A program made the translations under genes and the position numbers. Shown piece by piece: positions 37,061-47,900 of a DNA stretch of 64,000 bases. How positions within the stretch are numbered: position 1 is the stretch's first letter; every line of letters begins with the position of its first letter. Under the pieces are notes generated by a model that was not told the origin of the DNA, made no database searches, and saw nothing but the letters and a program-made list of their open reading frames with translations. Source of the stretch: Nageia nagi (taxonomy: Eukaryota; Pinophyta); the NCBI GenBank assembly GCA_050084985.1, contig JBITNC010000001.1:84816001-84880000 (forward strand). Direction: 5' to 3'.

Positions 37061-38696
37061 TTCATTTTATGGTGATTCAAGACAAAGTCCAATCTTATTA
37101 CATCATGGTCTTCAAATCCCTCATCATCAACTTATTACACTTGTAAAGTTTCTCTTATCTAAAGTAAACATATTAAATAAGAACATTGCTTAGTTACCTC
37201 ACAACATATGATTTGGGAAATTTAGAATGTACCCCCATGTAGTCCATTATAAAATCATCTATAGGAAAATAATCAAATTCAAGAGGTATAATATCATATA
37301 TCTATAAATCTTCATTAATATCATCACAATGTTCTATCATAGTGCATGCTAGAATAAATTTCATAAGACCTAATTTTGGCTTAGTATTTTGATCATACCC
37401 ATATCCTTTTTTATCTTTTTGAAAACATAAATTATTGGGAAAAGAAGGAATCCCCTATTTTGATTTACCCAACCCCCCTTTTGTAACTACAATTTTGTTT
37501 CATATATTTTTTTGGAAAAGAAGATGGAAAATAGTCATAGATTTTACCTAATAGTCACAAATTTTACCTAAATTATACTTCATCACTTCAAGATTGGGAG
37601 TATGTGAAAGGGATGCAACAAAGAAAGATGGGATTGATTTTCCATTATTTTCATGATATAGATTCCCATTTATATGACATGGGCACTCCCAAAACTACAT
37701 TATTTTTGGTTGTCCAAGATCTATAATGAAAACCAATGGATCTAAGTTATGAATTCTTTACATTCCCATTTTAGAATATGTAATGTGAATATTTGTCTCT
37801 ACTTTAACCAATGTTTACTAATTATCTTATATAAGGACATTAAATAAGTTAATATGATGCATATATAATCCATCCAAATCCAAATCTTGTAAATTACACA
37901 TTACATAAAGTTTAGAATCTCCAAGTATTGTGTAAAATTCTCCCTCATACTCAAACTTCAAATGAACATTCATTATATATGGGAATGCATCCATATCATG
38001 AAGCCAAGGTCTTCCTAGTAGCAAATTTTAAGAGAGTTTACCACTCATAATATAGAAGAACATTTCAATAGTTCATGGGCCTAATATGAATAGAAGAGAG
38101 ATTATACCAAGAGCTCTTTTAGAGGAATTGTTAAAGCCCCAAATATAAAAATTAGTCTCATCTATGATTGGGATTTTGAAATATTTATTTTATATATATT
38201 TCAAAAAAATTAAGAAATCTTATTCATAGTTGATGTAGGATCTACCATTGATCATTTGATTTTCGAACCATATATCATAGGTCTAATGAAAAGTTTTGAA
38301 TTTTCAAAAATATTTTTTTTATCAATTTTTTTCATTTCTGGTATAGGAAATTGTATGTAGTCCAAAAGGGATTTTATTTTTTCAAAAAATGTAGTAGCAA
38401 AAATATTTGTGGGTACTTACTCCTTTTTGAACAATTTGTATAAGATTTCCCTATGTTTTAATGAAGTGCTAAGAAGATCATATAAGCTAATCTTTGTAGG
38501 AGTGGTTTTTAATTATTCTATCATGATATAATCTTTAGGACTAAGTGGGTGAATTACCTATTCAATAGTGACAATATTTGGAAAGGATTTTGGATGTCCC
38601 TTGCAGATTGCAACATATATGTCTTCATCCACTAATATGACATTACATGATTGGTTTTGAGGAGGAGCCCTTGCATCCTTTACTTCATACTTCCCT
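37061..38696 (-). pseudogene. Protease and linker region of H
   Basis: Minus-strand frame 38024-37827 begins MLLGRPWLHDMDAFPYIMN and continues KFEYEGEFYTILGD, the block that follows the retropepsin core in Tat elements. Around 38230-38290 remnants of the core are visible (a DP.STIDHLIFEPYIIG stretch). The rest to 37061 is the long linker to RT, without a recognisable domain. Interrupted at 38696 by the copia element. Confidence 0.7.
38692..38696. repeat. Left target duplication of C
   Basis: tccct, repeated exactly at 44133-44137. H2 has the corresponding uninterrupted sequence near 9220-9240. Confidence 0.85.
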
Positions 38697-39224
38697 TGTA
38701 GTTTTAATCACTTTATCATAAAAAAAAACTTATATAATCACCAAACATTCACTCAACATTCACAATCGCATTATATAATTTAAAAATTAACACAAGTCTA
38801 TAAAATATAGTGGACTTTTTACTATGATATTTTATCAAATAATTTTCTTTATAAGTACAGGGTACAATTTATAAGTTACATCAAATGATTACATAATATA
38901 ACCCAAAAAAGAGTTGAGAACACTTATTTATACATTCCCAAGATAAAAAAGAAATAATAAGCAAAATGACCTATAAGGTACAAGAAAATGAGGAAAAACC
39001 ACTTGGTATTTCATCCAAAATTGCCTACAAAAAATAGATTGAAACATGGTTGCATTTCAGGGCAAACGTAGTGGGTGGACATGTTTCTATAAAACATGGG
39101 AGCCTTTACTAAATGTAGTAGTGTTTCACCTCCAAACATGGTGGGAGGCTATGTTTTGTTAATAAGTATGCAATTTGACTTTTTGAGCTAGAATTTTGGA
39201 TCATGGCAAAGTATGTTTACAACA
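38697..39224 (-). mobile_element. 3' LTR of C
   Basis: Plus-strand start TGTAGTTTTAA and end ...gtttacaaca. It is 34 bp longer than the other LTR because of an AT-rich insertion (about 38708-38743). The U3 part repeats words like aaacatggtggg and aaacatggga. Confidence 0.9.
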
Positions 39225-39236
39225 TACTCCCTCTTA
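39225..39236 (-). promoter_or_regulatory. Polypurine tract of C
   Basis: On the minus strand taagagggagta lies directly before the LTR start TGTTGTAAAC. Confidence 0.85.
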
Positions 39237-39289
39237 ATGGTGAGAGGGATGACAATTAGATCTCTCCACATCAAAAACTAATATTTAGC

Positions 39290-40770
39290 AACCTATTTTG
39301 TGAAGATATCAATAATGTGGTCTTTTGTATTACAATACCTTAGTTAGATCAAATTCTTCTCCACCATGTCTCTGATAAAGTGGTACTTGATATCAAAGTG
39401 TTTTGTATATACATGTTGGACTGGAGTTTGTGCCAACTTAATGGTACTTTGGTTGTCACAAAAAGAGTTATAGATTATTCTTGCTTCTCACCTATATCAT
39501 CAAGAAATTTTCAAAGCCACAAGGCTTGTACATCAGCTGAGATCAATGCTATATACTCAACATTTATAGAAGATAAAGCTACTATTGTTTGCTCTTAGAA
39601 CTCTAAGTAATCAAACATATACCAAGTGAGAAGCAATTTCCACAATTGGACTTCTATTCATCAATATTACTTCCCCAATCACTATCACTAAAAACAACTA
39701 GCTTCACATTATTAGTAGAGAAGTAATGAATGCCAAAATCTACTATACCATGCACATATCTCAAGATTCTTTTGGATGCTTTCAAGTATAAGCAAGAAGG
39801 ATCGACCACATACCTAAAACAAAGTGATACAACATAGCATATATTTGGCCTTATGTTACAAAGGAATATTAAACTCCCTATAATGCTCCTATACTCTATT
39901 TTATTTACTTTTTCAGCCCCATTATCTAAACACAAAAGCTCTCCACATGCAATTAGAGTAGCTATAGGTATACATTCACTCATGACAAACTTTTTCAACG
40001 TCTCTCAAGCATATTTGGCTTGGCAAAGAAATATCTCATCATTTGTTTGATGTACTTCCATGCCCAAGAAGTAACTCATCAAACCAAGATTAGTCATATC
40101 AAATTCCTTTTTCATCTCAAATTTAAAAAAATCACATAATGTAAAACTACTTCCCATGAACAACAAATCATCTACATATAAGCAAACAAGTAGAATTTCA
40201 ATACCTTGCTTCTTATAGTACAAAGTTTGCTCACTCTTTCTTCTTTGAAAACCACACTTGAGAAAGTAGTCATTGATTCTTGTGTACCAAGCTATTGGAG
40301 CTTACGTTATCCTATATAATGCCTTTTTCAATCTATAAACTTGCTCTTCTTTGCCTTGAACCTCAAAACCTTGAGGTTGTGCCACATACACTTGTTCTTC
40401 AAGATAGCCACTAAGGAATCCACTCTTCACATCCATGTGATGCACATTCCAATGCTTGTGGGAAGCTAATGAAAGTACCAACTGGATTGTCTCTTTCCTT
40501 GCAACATGAGCAAAAGTCCTCTCATAGTCTATGTCATATTTTTGTGTGAACCTTTTTGTAACCAATCATTCTTTGTACCTTTCAATGGAACCATCACTAT
40601 TCCTCTTGATCTTGTATATCTATTTACACCCAATGAATTTTATATTTTGGGGAAGCTCACATAACTTTGTTAGATTTCTTCATTCTTGACAATGGAAGAA
40701 ATCTCTTCATTCATAGCCTTCATCCACACTTTGTTAGAACATGCTTATTGAAAACAAGAAAGCTCAAAAT
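39290..40770 (-). pseudogene. RT and RNase H of C
   Basis: Frames 40565-40302, 40223-40005 and 39998-39654 read in order on the minus strand. Motifs: KRFTQKYDIDYERTFAHV, VHHMDVKSGFLSG, the catalytic LLVCLYVDDLLFMGS (intact), LGLMSYFLGMEV, then YRSIIGSLIFLCNIRPNICY, and RNase H with VVFSDSDWGSN (Asp kept) and CDNQSTIKLA. Separated by single stops such as TAG for Gln after KKALYRIT. Typical copia order, after the integrase. Confidence 0.9.
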
Positions 40771-41309
40771 CATCAAATTTAGTAACTTTAGAAGAACTAG
40801 AAACATAAGCATTGGAAGTAGAAGCCATTAAAGCATAATTTACCACATCACCTTTGGGCTCACCATTGTCTTCATCTCCTAAGATTTACAAATTTTCTAG
40901 CTTCTTGAAAAATTTTGGTCCAACATATGAGAAGAGGGATGATCTTTTAACACTCTTTTACCTTTTATTGATTTATTTACACTTGCCCTTGGTGATGGAG
41001 GTGAATAAGAACCATGTTGTGGAATTGAAGATGCACTTGAAGACCCCATTTGTGAAGAGGGATCAAATTTGGTATGAACTTGATTATGTGAAACATGGCT
41101 AAGATAAACACTTCCTTGTTCATTTCAAGTATTTTCTTCAAACATACCATCATCAATAATAAATGTTTGACATTTTTGAGACTTACAACTTCCCCCTTCA
41201 TTAAAAATGGTATCTCTAGACACCATAAATTAGTGAGAAATTAGATTAAAAAATCTATAAGCTTTAGAGTGTTCACTATAGCCAATACAATTACACTTCT
41301 CACTCTTAG

Positions 41310-42440
41310 AATCAAGCTTTTTTCTATGCTCATCATTCACATGAACATAAGTAAGAGAACTAAAAACTTTAAAAATTTCACACTTAGTTTCTTTCCAAGC
41401 CAACTCTCATAAGGAGTAATATTATCTAAAATCCTTGTATGATTCCTATTTAAAATATAAATATCAGTATGGATATCTTCAACCCAATGAAAATTATTCA
41501 AACCTTTTGTGTGCATCATACACCTTACCATCTCTACCAAATTCTGGTTCTTTCTTTCAACCACTCCATTTTGTTGTGGTGTGTATGGTGAAGTTAATTG
41601 CCTCTTAATGTCATAATATCTACCAAAATTTAATAAATTATTAGATCAAAACTCACCATCATGATCAGTTCTTAAATACTTAATTGTGTGGCCACTTTTG
41701 TTCTCAACACTAACTTTAAAAGTATTGAAGTACTCAAATGCCTCATCTTTGTGTTTAAGAAAGAATACCCATAAATATCTAGAAAAATTATCAATAAAGG
41801 TGAGAAAATAAGAATATTTACCCATACTTTGTGTTTGCATTGGTCTACAAAGATCACTATGCACTAATTGTGGAAGAGATTGGGCCATCTATGCTTCATT
41901 CTTCAGAAAATGCCCCCTTGCATGCTTTCCAAGAGCACACCCTTCACACACTTTATTAATATCTTGGAGCTTTGACAAACCATAAATAAGTGGAGCTAAA
42001 AGCTTTAAAATTTGAAAATTCATATGGAAAAACATCAAATGCCAAAAATTAGCACTATGATCAATGCTCACACAAGTAAAACCTCCATCTTGCTCCACAA
42101 ACTTGATGGGAAAAAGCTTATTTTTATTCATTTTTACTATAGTGACTAGCCTTGCACCTCTATTATTATCATATATCTTGCATATTTTATCTTCAAAAAT
42201 CAATTTATAATTATTTTACAACACATTTCCAACACTTTAAAGAGACTATTTCAAATCAAGAGCAAAATAAATACTTTTTACCTTCATAGTACCTTTCTTA
42301 GTAGGAACCACCATGTACCCCTTTGTAATCACCTCCAAGAGTTTTTCATCCCAATGTTGGAACTAAAGAAATGATCAAGAGATGATAGAAGCTCCTTATT
42401 TTTGATCATGTGGTGTGATCAATCACCATCAAGAACCCAA
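41310..42440 (-). pseudogene. Protease end and integrase of C
   Basis: The protease active site near 42425 reads WVLDGD, stop, SHHM, so the D-S-G triad is damaged. Integrase follows: zinc-binding FWHLMFFHMNF and CEGCALGKH; core with LVHSDLCRPMQT (Asp), YLRTDHDGEF (Asp) and NGVVERKNQNLVEMVRCMM (Glu), so D-D-E is intact. Frames 42203-41889, 41888-41646 and 41564-41337 are separated by single stops. The C-terminal region is GKKLSVKFLKFL. Confidence 0.88.
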
Positions 42441-43512
42441 GTTTCATCCTCTTTTTCTTGTGAAAGAAGTGCTTTGGCTCCATGATTCTCTTCTTGGAAA
42501 ATAGAAAGAAATAAGACATCTTCTTCATTGGAATCTTCTTCCCCATAATTTTCATAGGAATATTCTTCCCCATAATTCCTTAATATATTATTTTGAAAGG
42601 ATTGTTTTAGCCTACACTCTCTCTCAAAATGGTCAAATTTGTTACAATGATAGCATTGCACATTCCTCTTGTCTCTTCCTCTACCTCTTGTACTATATAT
42701 CCTTTTAGTACTTGCACTTACACTAATGGCTTAGTGACCATATGAAGTCTGATCTCTTCCTCTTCCTCTTACATAAGAGCCTCTCCTTCCTCCTCTTTCA
42801 TTCTAATCTCTACCTCTGGAGCCTCTACCTTAACCTCTTCCACTAGTATTGTCATTCTCTCTAGTTGTGAATGCTTGTTCTTCACTTGTGCCAACATTGG
42901 ACCTTCTCAAAAATCTCTCTTCATGAGATGTTAGAGATTCAACCAATTGATCAAAACCCATAGTGGAAAGATCTTTAGTTTCTTTAATTACAAAAGCCAC
43001 ATTATCCCATTTTGGTAATAAAGTCCTCAAGAGTTTTTTAATTACCAAGGCTTTGTCTAAATCATCACCAAGGGTGGCCATTTTGTTCACTATGGCCTTC
43101 ACCCTTACATAATAATCACCCACACTCTCATTTTAAAACTTTTTGAGATTCTCAAAATCTCTTCTAAGGGTCTAAAGATTCACCTCCTTCACTTTGACAC
43201 TTCCTTAGTAGCCTTATTTCAAGGTTTTCCATGCATCAATAGTGACTCGATAGGCCAAAATTTTGAAAAACTATTCTTATCAAGAGCATCCTAGATATGT
43301 GACAAAGCCAAGAAATTATTCTTCTTATTCTCTTTGGTCTCTTTCTTTGCATACTCTCTCAAAACACTTCAATCATATGACTCTTTATATCCATCTTCAA
43401 TAATGTCCCACAAGTATTTTCCTTCCAAGAGATTCACCATCTAGATACTCCAATATTCATTATCTAATCCATCAAATTATGGTATTGGTATTGATTTTGA
43501 GTTATTTTCCAT
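42441..43512 (-). pseudogene. Gag of C
   Basis: Probable start ATG at 43512 (MENNSKSIPIP), followed by a stop at TAA where CAA (Gln) is expected, then FDGLDNEYW and LLEGKYLWDIIEDGY, typical of copia gag. The middle (43123-42830) reads YYVRVKAIVNKMATLGDDLD and WDNVAFVIKETKDL. A complete zinc knuckle CYHCNKFDHFERECRLKQ (42657-42604) precedes an acidic segment with repeated YGEED. Gag forms particles and binds RNA. Confidence 0.88.
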
Positions 43513-43624
43513 GATAGTAGGTCTTCAACACAACTTGGATCTACAAATGAAATTCTTTCCAAATATTTTTGCAAGATACCCATAGTTTTTTTAAACCCAA
43601 AAAAACTCAATCTCGATCTACTTT

Positions 43625-43635
43625 CTCTAATACCA
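43625..43635 (-). promoter_or_regulatory. Primer-binding site of C (initiator tRNA-Met)
   Basis: Minus strand tggtattagag, a single C-to-T change from the canonical tggtatcagag, four bases (including the LTR edge) from the right LTR. Confidence 0.88.
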
Positions 43636-43638
43636 AAA

Positions 43639-44132
43639 TGAAGTTTTAAACATTCACTCAACATTCACAATCACATTATACAATTAAAAAATTGGCATAG
43701 ATCTAGAAAATATAGTGGAATTCTTATTATGATATTTCATCAAATAGTTTGCTTTACAAGTATAGGGTGCCATTTATAAGTTACATCAAATGATTTCACA
43801 CTCCAACCCAAAAATGAGTTAAGAACACTTATTTATACATGCTTAAGCTAAAAAGTTGAAAATGGTAAGTAAAATGAACTAGAAGGTACAAGAAAATGAG
43901 TAAAAACTATTTAGCAGTTCACCCTATATTGCTTAGAACTAACAAGATGAAATAGGGTTGCATTTTAGGCCAAACGTAGTGGGTGGGCATGTTTTTGCAA
44001 AATGTGGGAGCATTTCCTAAATAAGGTAGTGTTTCATCTTCAAACATAGTGTGGGGCTATGTTTTGTTAGTAAGAGTGCAATTTGACTTGTTGAGCTCAA
44101 ATTTTGGATCCTCATAAAATATACTTACAACA
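43639..44132 (-). mobile_element. 5' LTR of C
   Basis: Plus-strand start TGAAGTTTTAAACATT, end ...acttacaaca; 494 bp. Aligns with 38697-39224 throughout. Confidence 0.9.
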
Positions 44133-44137
44133 TCCCT
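44133..44137. repeat. Right target duplication of C
   Basis: tccct, identical to 38692-38696. H sequence resumes with tatgcaataagatata, as in H2 at 9224-9240. Confidence 0.85.
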
Positions 44138-45155
44138 TATGCAATAAGATATAGAATATCATTCTCCAAAAGGCTTGAACTGGTTTATACTATATCCTCT
44201 TCATTCATGGTAAGAGCAATAGGCTTCTTGGTTATCAAACCTCAAACTATCATCTTGAGTTATTTTATTCATTAGTTTCAATAATCATTTTTTGATAAGA
44301 TCATGTAAAATAAATCTTGGTGCAATAGGAAAAGTATGTGTATAGTCTCTTTATGTAGTAGATCTACTTAGAACATGTGCCTCATCCATATTCACATTTC
44401 TTTCCTCTTTTTTAACATAGAGTTTATGACCATACTTATTATATGAATTGTAAACATACTTGATTGTCCCAAGCTTAGGAAAATTCCTTTGTTTTACCAA
44501 TATTCCCTTTTTCATGATGCCAAATCTTATTTTAGTATAATCAAGTGCATATTGCTTAATAACCAAAAGAATAGATTCAACAAAAATACCATAACTTTTA
44601 GTTTCATATAATTCACTTCATATGCATTGCCATACCTTATAGAATCTTGGAATATACTTATCTAGGTCTTCATTATACCCTTGATACAAGGTACATAATT
44701 CTCTAATGGTGGGATACTCTTTGATGTTGTACTTATATTTAATCATGAATACCTTCACTAATGACTAGAAAGAATTAATTGAATCTAGTGATAGGTTGTA
44801 GAACCATTGAATAGAATCATCCTTCAAACTCCTTGGGAAGAATTTGGCCATCAAATTTTATTTAGATCCCAATTTCAATAAGAACTCCTAAAATATTACA
44901 AGATATTTTTTTGGGTTTGAATCACCAATGAACATCTTGAACTTAGGAGAATTGAGGTCAGGTGGTAACTGAAAGTTGTGGATATCTTCCAACAAGGTTA
45001 AAGACACCATTATAGTCTTCCTACTCTTTTAGGATCTCTATTGATTCTCAAGCTTCAATAACCTTTCAACTATAGAAACATCATGATAATTTTGATTGAT
45101 ATTGTTTGAATCTTACATGTATCAAGAGCCTCTTTAAGAAATATTCTAAAATAAT
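44138..45155 (-). pseudogene. Gag of H, main part
   Basis: Aligns with H2 9226-10060. Minus-strand frame 44566-44351 reads MVIKQYALDYTKIRFGIMKK and KRNFP-like segments, the C-terminal part of gag; the gag core is spread over frames up to 45100. Compared with H2 it keeps about 210 bp near 44290-44500 that H2 lacks. Interrupted at 45155 by K; the remaining start lies at 60862. Confidence 0.75.
45151..45155. repeat. Left target duplication of K
   Basis: ataat, repeated exactly at 60862-60866. The uninterrupted H2 sequence (attctaaaataatggcat, near 10048-10065) has a single copy. Confidence 0.85.
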
Positions 45156-45905
45156 TCTTTCAAATAAAAGTGACCCTTTTTAGTATCACTTGAATCTTGA
45201 ATATCTAACTAGTATGTGTAGGCTAGAGAAGACCCTATAAGCATAAACTACAAAAACAAATTGATTAAGTATGTGTAGACTAGAGAAGACCCTATAAGCA
45301 TAAACTACAAAACAAACCTGATTAAAAACCCTTAAGGAGGCTTCTTCAAGCCATCCTTTCAAAGTAAAAGCTCAAATGATCATAAAGTAACCAGCTCAAG
45401 GTAGTGTTAAGAAACACCAAAGTTTACCTAACAATGTCATTTTTTTGATGATGGTACTAGATGCAGCTGATTGGAGCCCAAAATGATGCCAAATAATTCT
45501 TCCTAACAAAACATGATGACCCAAGGCATTTCAAAAACATGTGGGTGTTTCTAAAATGGGGGGAATTTCTCTATAAAAATACAAGAACCTCAAGCATTTC
45601 AAAACTTGCAAACATTTAAGGTAAAATTTTGAAATCATGAGACAAAATATGACTTATACATAAATAGAATACAAATATAAGGTTGAGAGATGAGATGGGT
45701 ATGTCTTTGATCTGATGAGAGAAAAAAAACTTGAAATGACTAATTTCTAGCTTTTTACCAAGACCAATGCTTCCCAATCACTTCTCCAAAGGCTTGTGAG
45801 AAATTGTTGAATGTAATAGATTCAAAATTCATCACTTCCAAGACTCAAGAATTAACAAATTTGAAGCCCAACAATTGCACCAATTTCTATCCTCAAAATG
45901 GAGAT
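45156..45905 (-). mobile_element. 3' LTR of K, alignable part
   Basis: Aligns with 58985-59655 (for example aaacccttaaggaggcttct in both, and caatgcttcccaatcacttct). After 45905 no similarity to the rest of the 5' LTR is visible, so the outer half was lost, replaced or never the same. Confidence 0.82.
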
Positions 45906-46246
45906 GGATAAAATGAACTAGGAAAAAGGGTAGAACACTAGAGAAAACATAGATGCGTAGACAAAAGATGAAAAAAGAGAAATCTTGGACAAAACTAAAC
46001 CTAAATAGAGGAAGAAATTGGAAACACAAGGGGTTCCAACATTTTTGAGGTGGAAATGTAGGGGTACCCATGTTTTCCTCTTGGAAACATAGGGGGGCCT
46101 GCATTTTGCAAGGGTTGAAAAATAAAATGCCATGACCTTGGGTGTTTCTAATAAAAATAGATTTTTTGGCATTTTGGATAGGTTAATGAGAGGGTGGACA
46201 TGCATCATCGATTCAATTCCATATGGAACCTTCTTTAATAAAAGAT
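45906..46246. other. Unassigned sequence between 3' LTR part and PMD gene
   Basis: Contains repeated words like gggg.acccatgttttcctc and ggaaacataggggggcctgc that resemble U3 words of the K and C LTRs. It could be the continuation of the 3' LTR. Overlapping short frames on the minus strand are Phe-rich and unsupported. Confidence 0.3.
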
Positions 46247-47310
46247 GAATAACATAGATTGGGAGTGGTTCTTCACTTTTGGGATTGGCTACATTAAGAT
46301 GATGGATCCCATCACTTGTGATAGTAGATACATGAGACCATTAGTGAAGAGATGGGACTCCTCCACCAACACCTTCACCCTACCCATGAGAGAGTGCATG
46401 ATCAATCTCAAGAAAATCTAGCAGATATTTAGGATCCCACTAGATGGAGAGCCTATGATTGAGATAGGAGTATATGGTAGGTAAAAGGTAATGGTGATAG
46501 GATTGATTGGAGTAGACTAGTGGTGCATGTATTGATTATGAGGTTATCTATAGATACAATCTATGCAAGGTATGTCTTGTGTTTATGATGGTCATCATTG
46601 CAACACACATCTATCTAAACCCTTTCAGGGTGCTTTTCCCCTCAAAGCTATGCGATGTGCTTTGATGGATGTATGAGGATGGGATAGTTTTTGCATGGGG
46701 GCCAGCATTGCTAGTGTTGGTTTATAGAGATTTGGTAGAGATTTAGCTATGATGGCATGCTCCCTCCTCCTATAGATCTAGATATGGGAGCACATCTAAG
46801 TAGGTAGGCTAGTAGGGCTTCTATACAACATCCATGCAGAGGTGAACATAAGATGGGGAGATGCAAGCATAAAGGCACCCTATGCCTTGAGATGGGGTAG
46901 ATAATTTGAGCCTAGGAGGTGGCATCCCCACACTTGGGAGTTAAAATTATATAGACTAGTGGTCACACAAATGGGGCCATAGGACTTTGGGTGAAGGTCA
47001 TATCAAAATGGATCAAGGTGGGTAGACGATGGAGGGTAGATGAGAAGGATCTTGAGATCAAGGTGGGTCAGGACTAGGTAAGAGGAGGTTGACTTTATCT
47101 ACTTTTATTAGGTGGTTTTATAGGTAGGATTAGTACATGATGTGCCTAGGGAACTTATCTTATTTAGTAGGGCTAGGCTAGATGTCCTTCTAGCAATGAT
47201 CTATGTAGAGGTGGGATCAAAGTTGGATCCTCGAGCTATGGTATTGATGGTGAGAGAGGTAAGGACTACACCTACATATGATCAATATTGGGTAGGATAG
47301 TTGCTAGCAG
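46247..47310 (+). pseudogene. Plant mobile domain (PMD, MAIN-like) pseudogene, antisense in K
   Basis: One plus-strand frame from ATG near 46247 runs for about 350 codons with many stops but, as far as I can follow, no frameshift. PMD hallmarks: RPLVKRWDSSTNTFTLPMRE, IFRIPLDGEPMIEIG, KPFQGAFPL, LRWGR and FEPRRWHPHTWE, and near the end SRARLDVLLAMIYVEVG. PMD proteins occur in plant genes such as MAIN/MAIL1 and in transposons; the biochemical role is not settled. GC content is higher than in the pol genes around it. Stops are TAG, TGA and TAA at places where Trp, Arg or Gln would fit. It is opposite to K pol and just inside the 3' LTR. Confidence 0.85.
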
Positions 47311-47900
47311 TGACTCCCCCAATAGGTGGGGATGGAGGTGATAGAGGGGTGGTAATAGCTATGGATGTAGGTGGAGGGGATGGTGGTGATGGAGGATGGG
47401 ATAGGGGAGATGGTGGAGATGATGGTGGTGATAAGGATGGAACTCAAGGCTAGGGTATGGGTTATGGATGAGAGGACTAGGGGATTAGAGTTGCATGGAT
47501 GGGTCCTCCTATGATGTAGAAGGGGAGAGACATGGTAGCAACATGCATGAGGATAGTGCAGTTGGAAGAAGAGTTGATAGCAACACAATAGCAAATAGCC
47601 ATGCTAAAGCAAAAGGAAGTACATTAGTGCATTACTACATTAGAGAAAATCATATATGGGCAAACTCATCACCTTAGGTAGGTGACTAAGCTGGTCATGG
47701 TCTATAAGGAATTTAGTAGGATTAAGCATTCAATTCTAGACATGCCATGACAATCAAGGACAAGGATGAGTTAGGGTATGCAGGGGACCCCCATAACATC
47801 ATAGGGCTCCCACCATCACACAAGGTAGTTGAGTCGCTCACACCACCACCCTCTCAACCTTTAGGTTCACATCCATCGAAGAGGCATGGGTGAGATGGAC
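47311..47900 (+). pseudogene. C-terminal low-complexity region of the PMD gene
   Basis: Directly continues the PMD frame. 47311-47450 encodes a Gly/Asp-rich stretch (GGDGGDRG, GGGDGGDGGWDRGDGGDD), followed by frames with DPHNIIGLPPSHKVVE and ending TPPPSQPLGSHPSKRHG near 47890. At least one frame change occurs. Such disordered tails are plausible for a MAIN-like protein but the link is inferred from adjacency. Confidence 0.55.

Larger units (their letters stand above)
38697..44132 (-). mobile_element. C: Ty1/copia element, structurally complete
   Basis: 5436 bp, bordered by an exact 5 bp duplication. LTRs at 38697-39224 and 43639-44132, TG...CA ends, PBS for initiator tRNA-Met beside the right LTR, polypurine tract beside the left LTR. 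Order on the minus strand: gag, protease, integrase, RT, RNase H, which defines copia. Key residues of integrase and RT survive, so it seems one of the less decayed elements here. It was inserted into the gag-protease part of H. Confidence 0.93.

Noticed and set aside
46000-46208. Overlapping minus-strand frames rich in Phe, Ser and Leu near 45832-46208
   Set aside because: They overlap each other in different frames, have no motif, and the plus strand next to them carries the PMD gene.
47304-47594. Minus-strand frame of 96 codons rich in Ser, Thr, Pro and His
   Set aside because: It is opposite to the Gly/Asp-rich tail of the PMD gene and explained by that composition.
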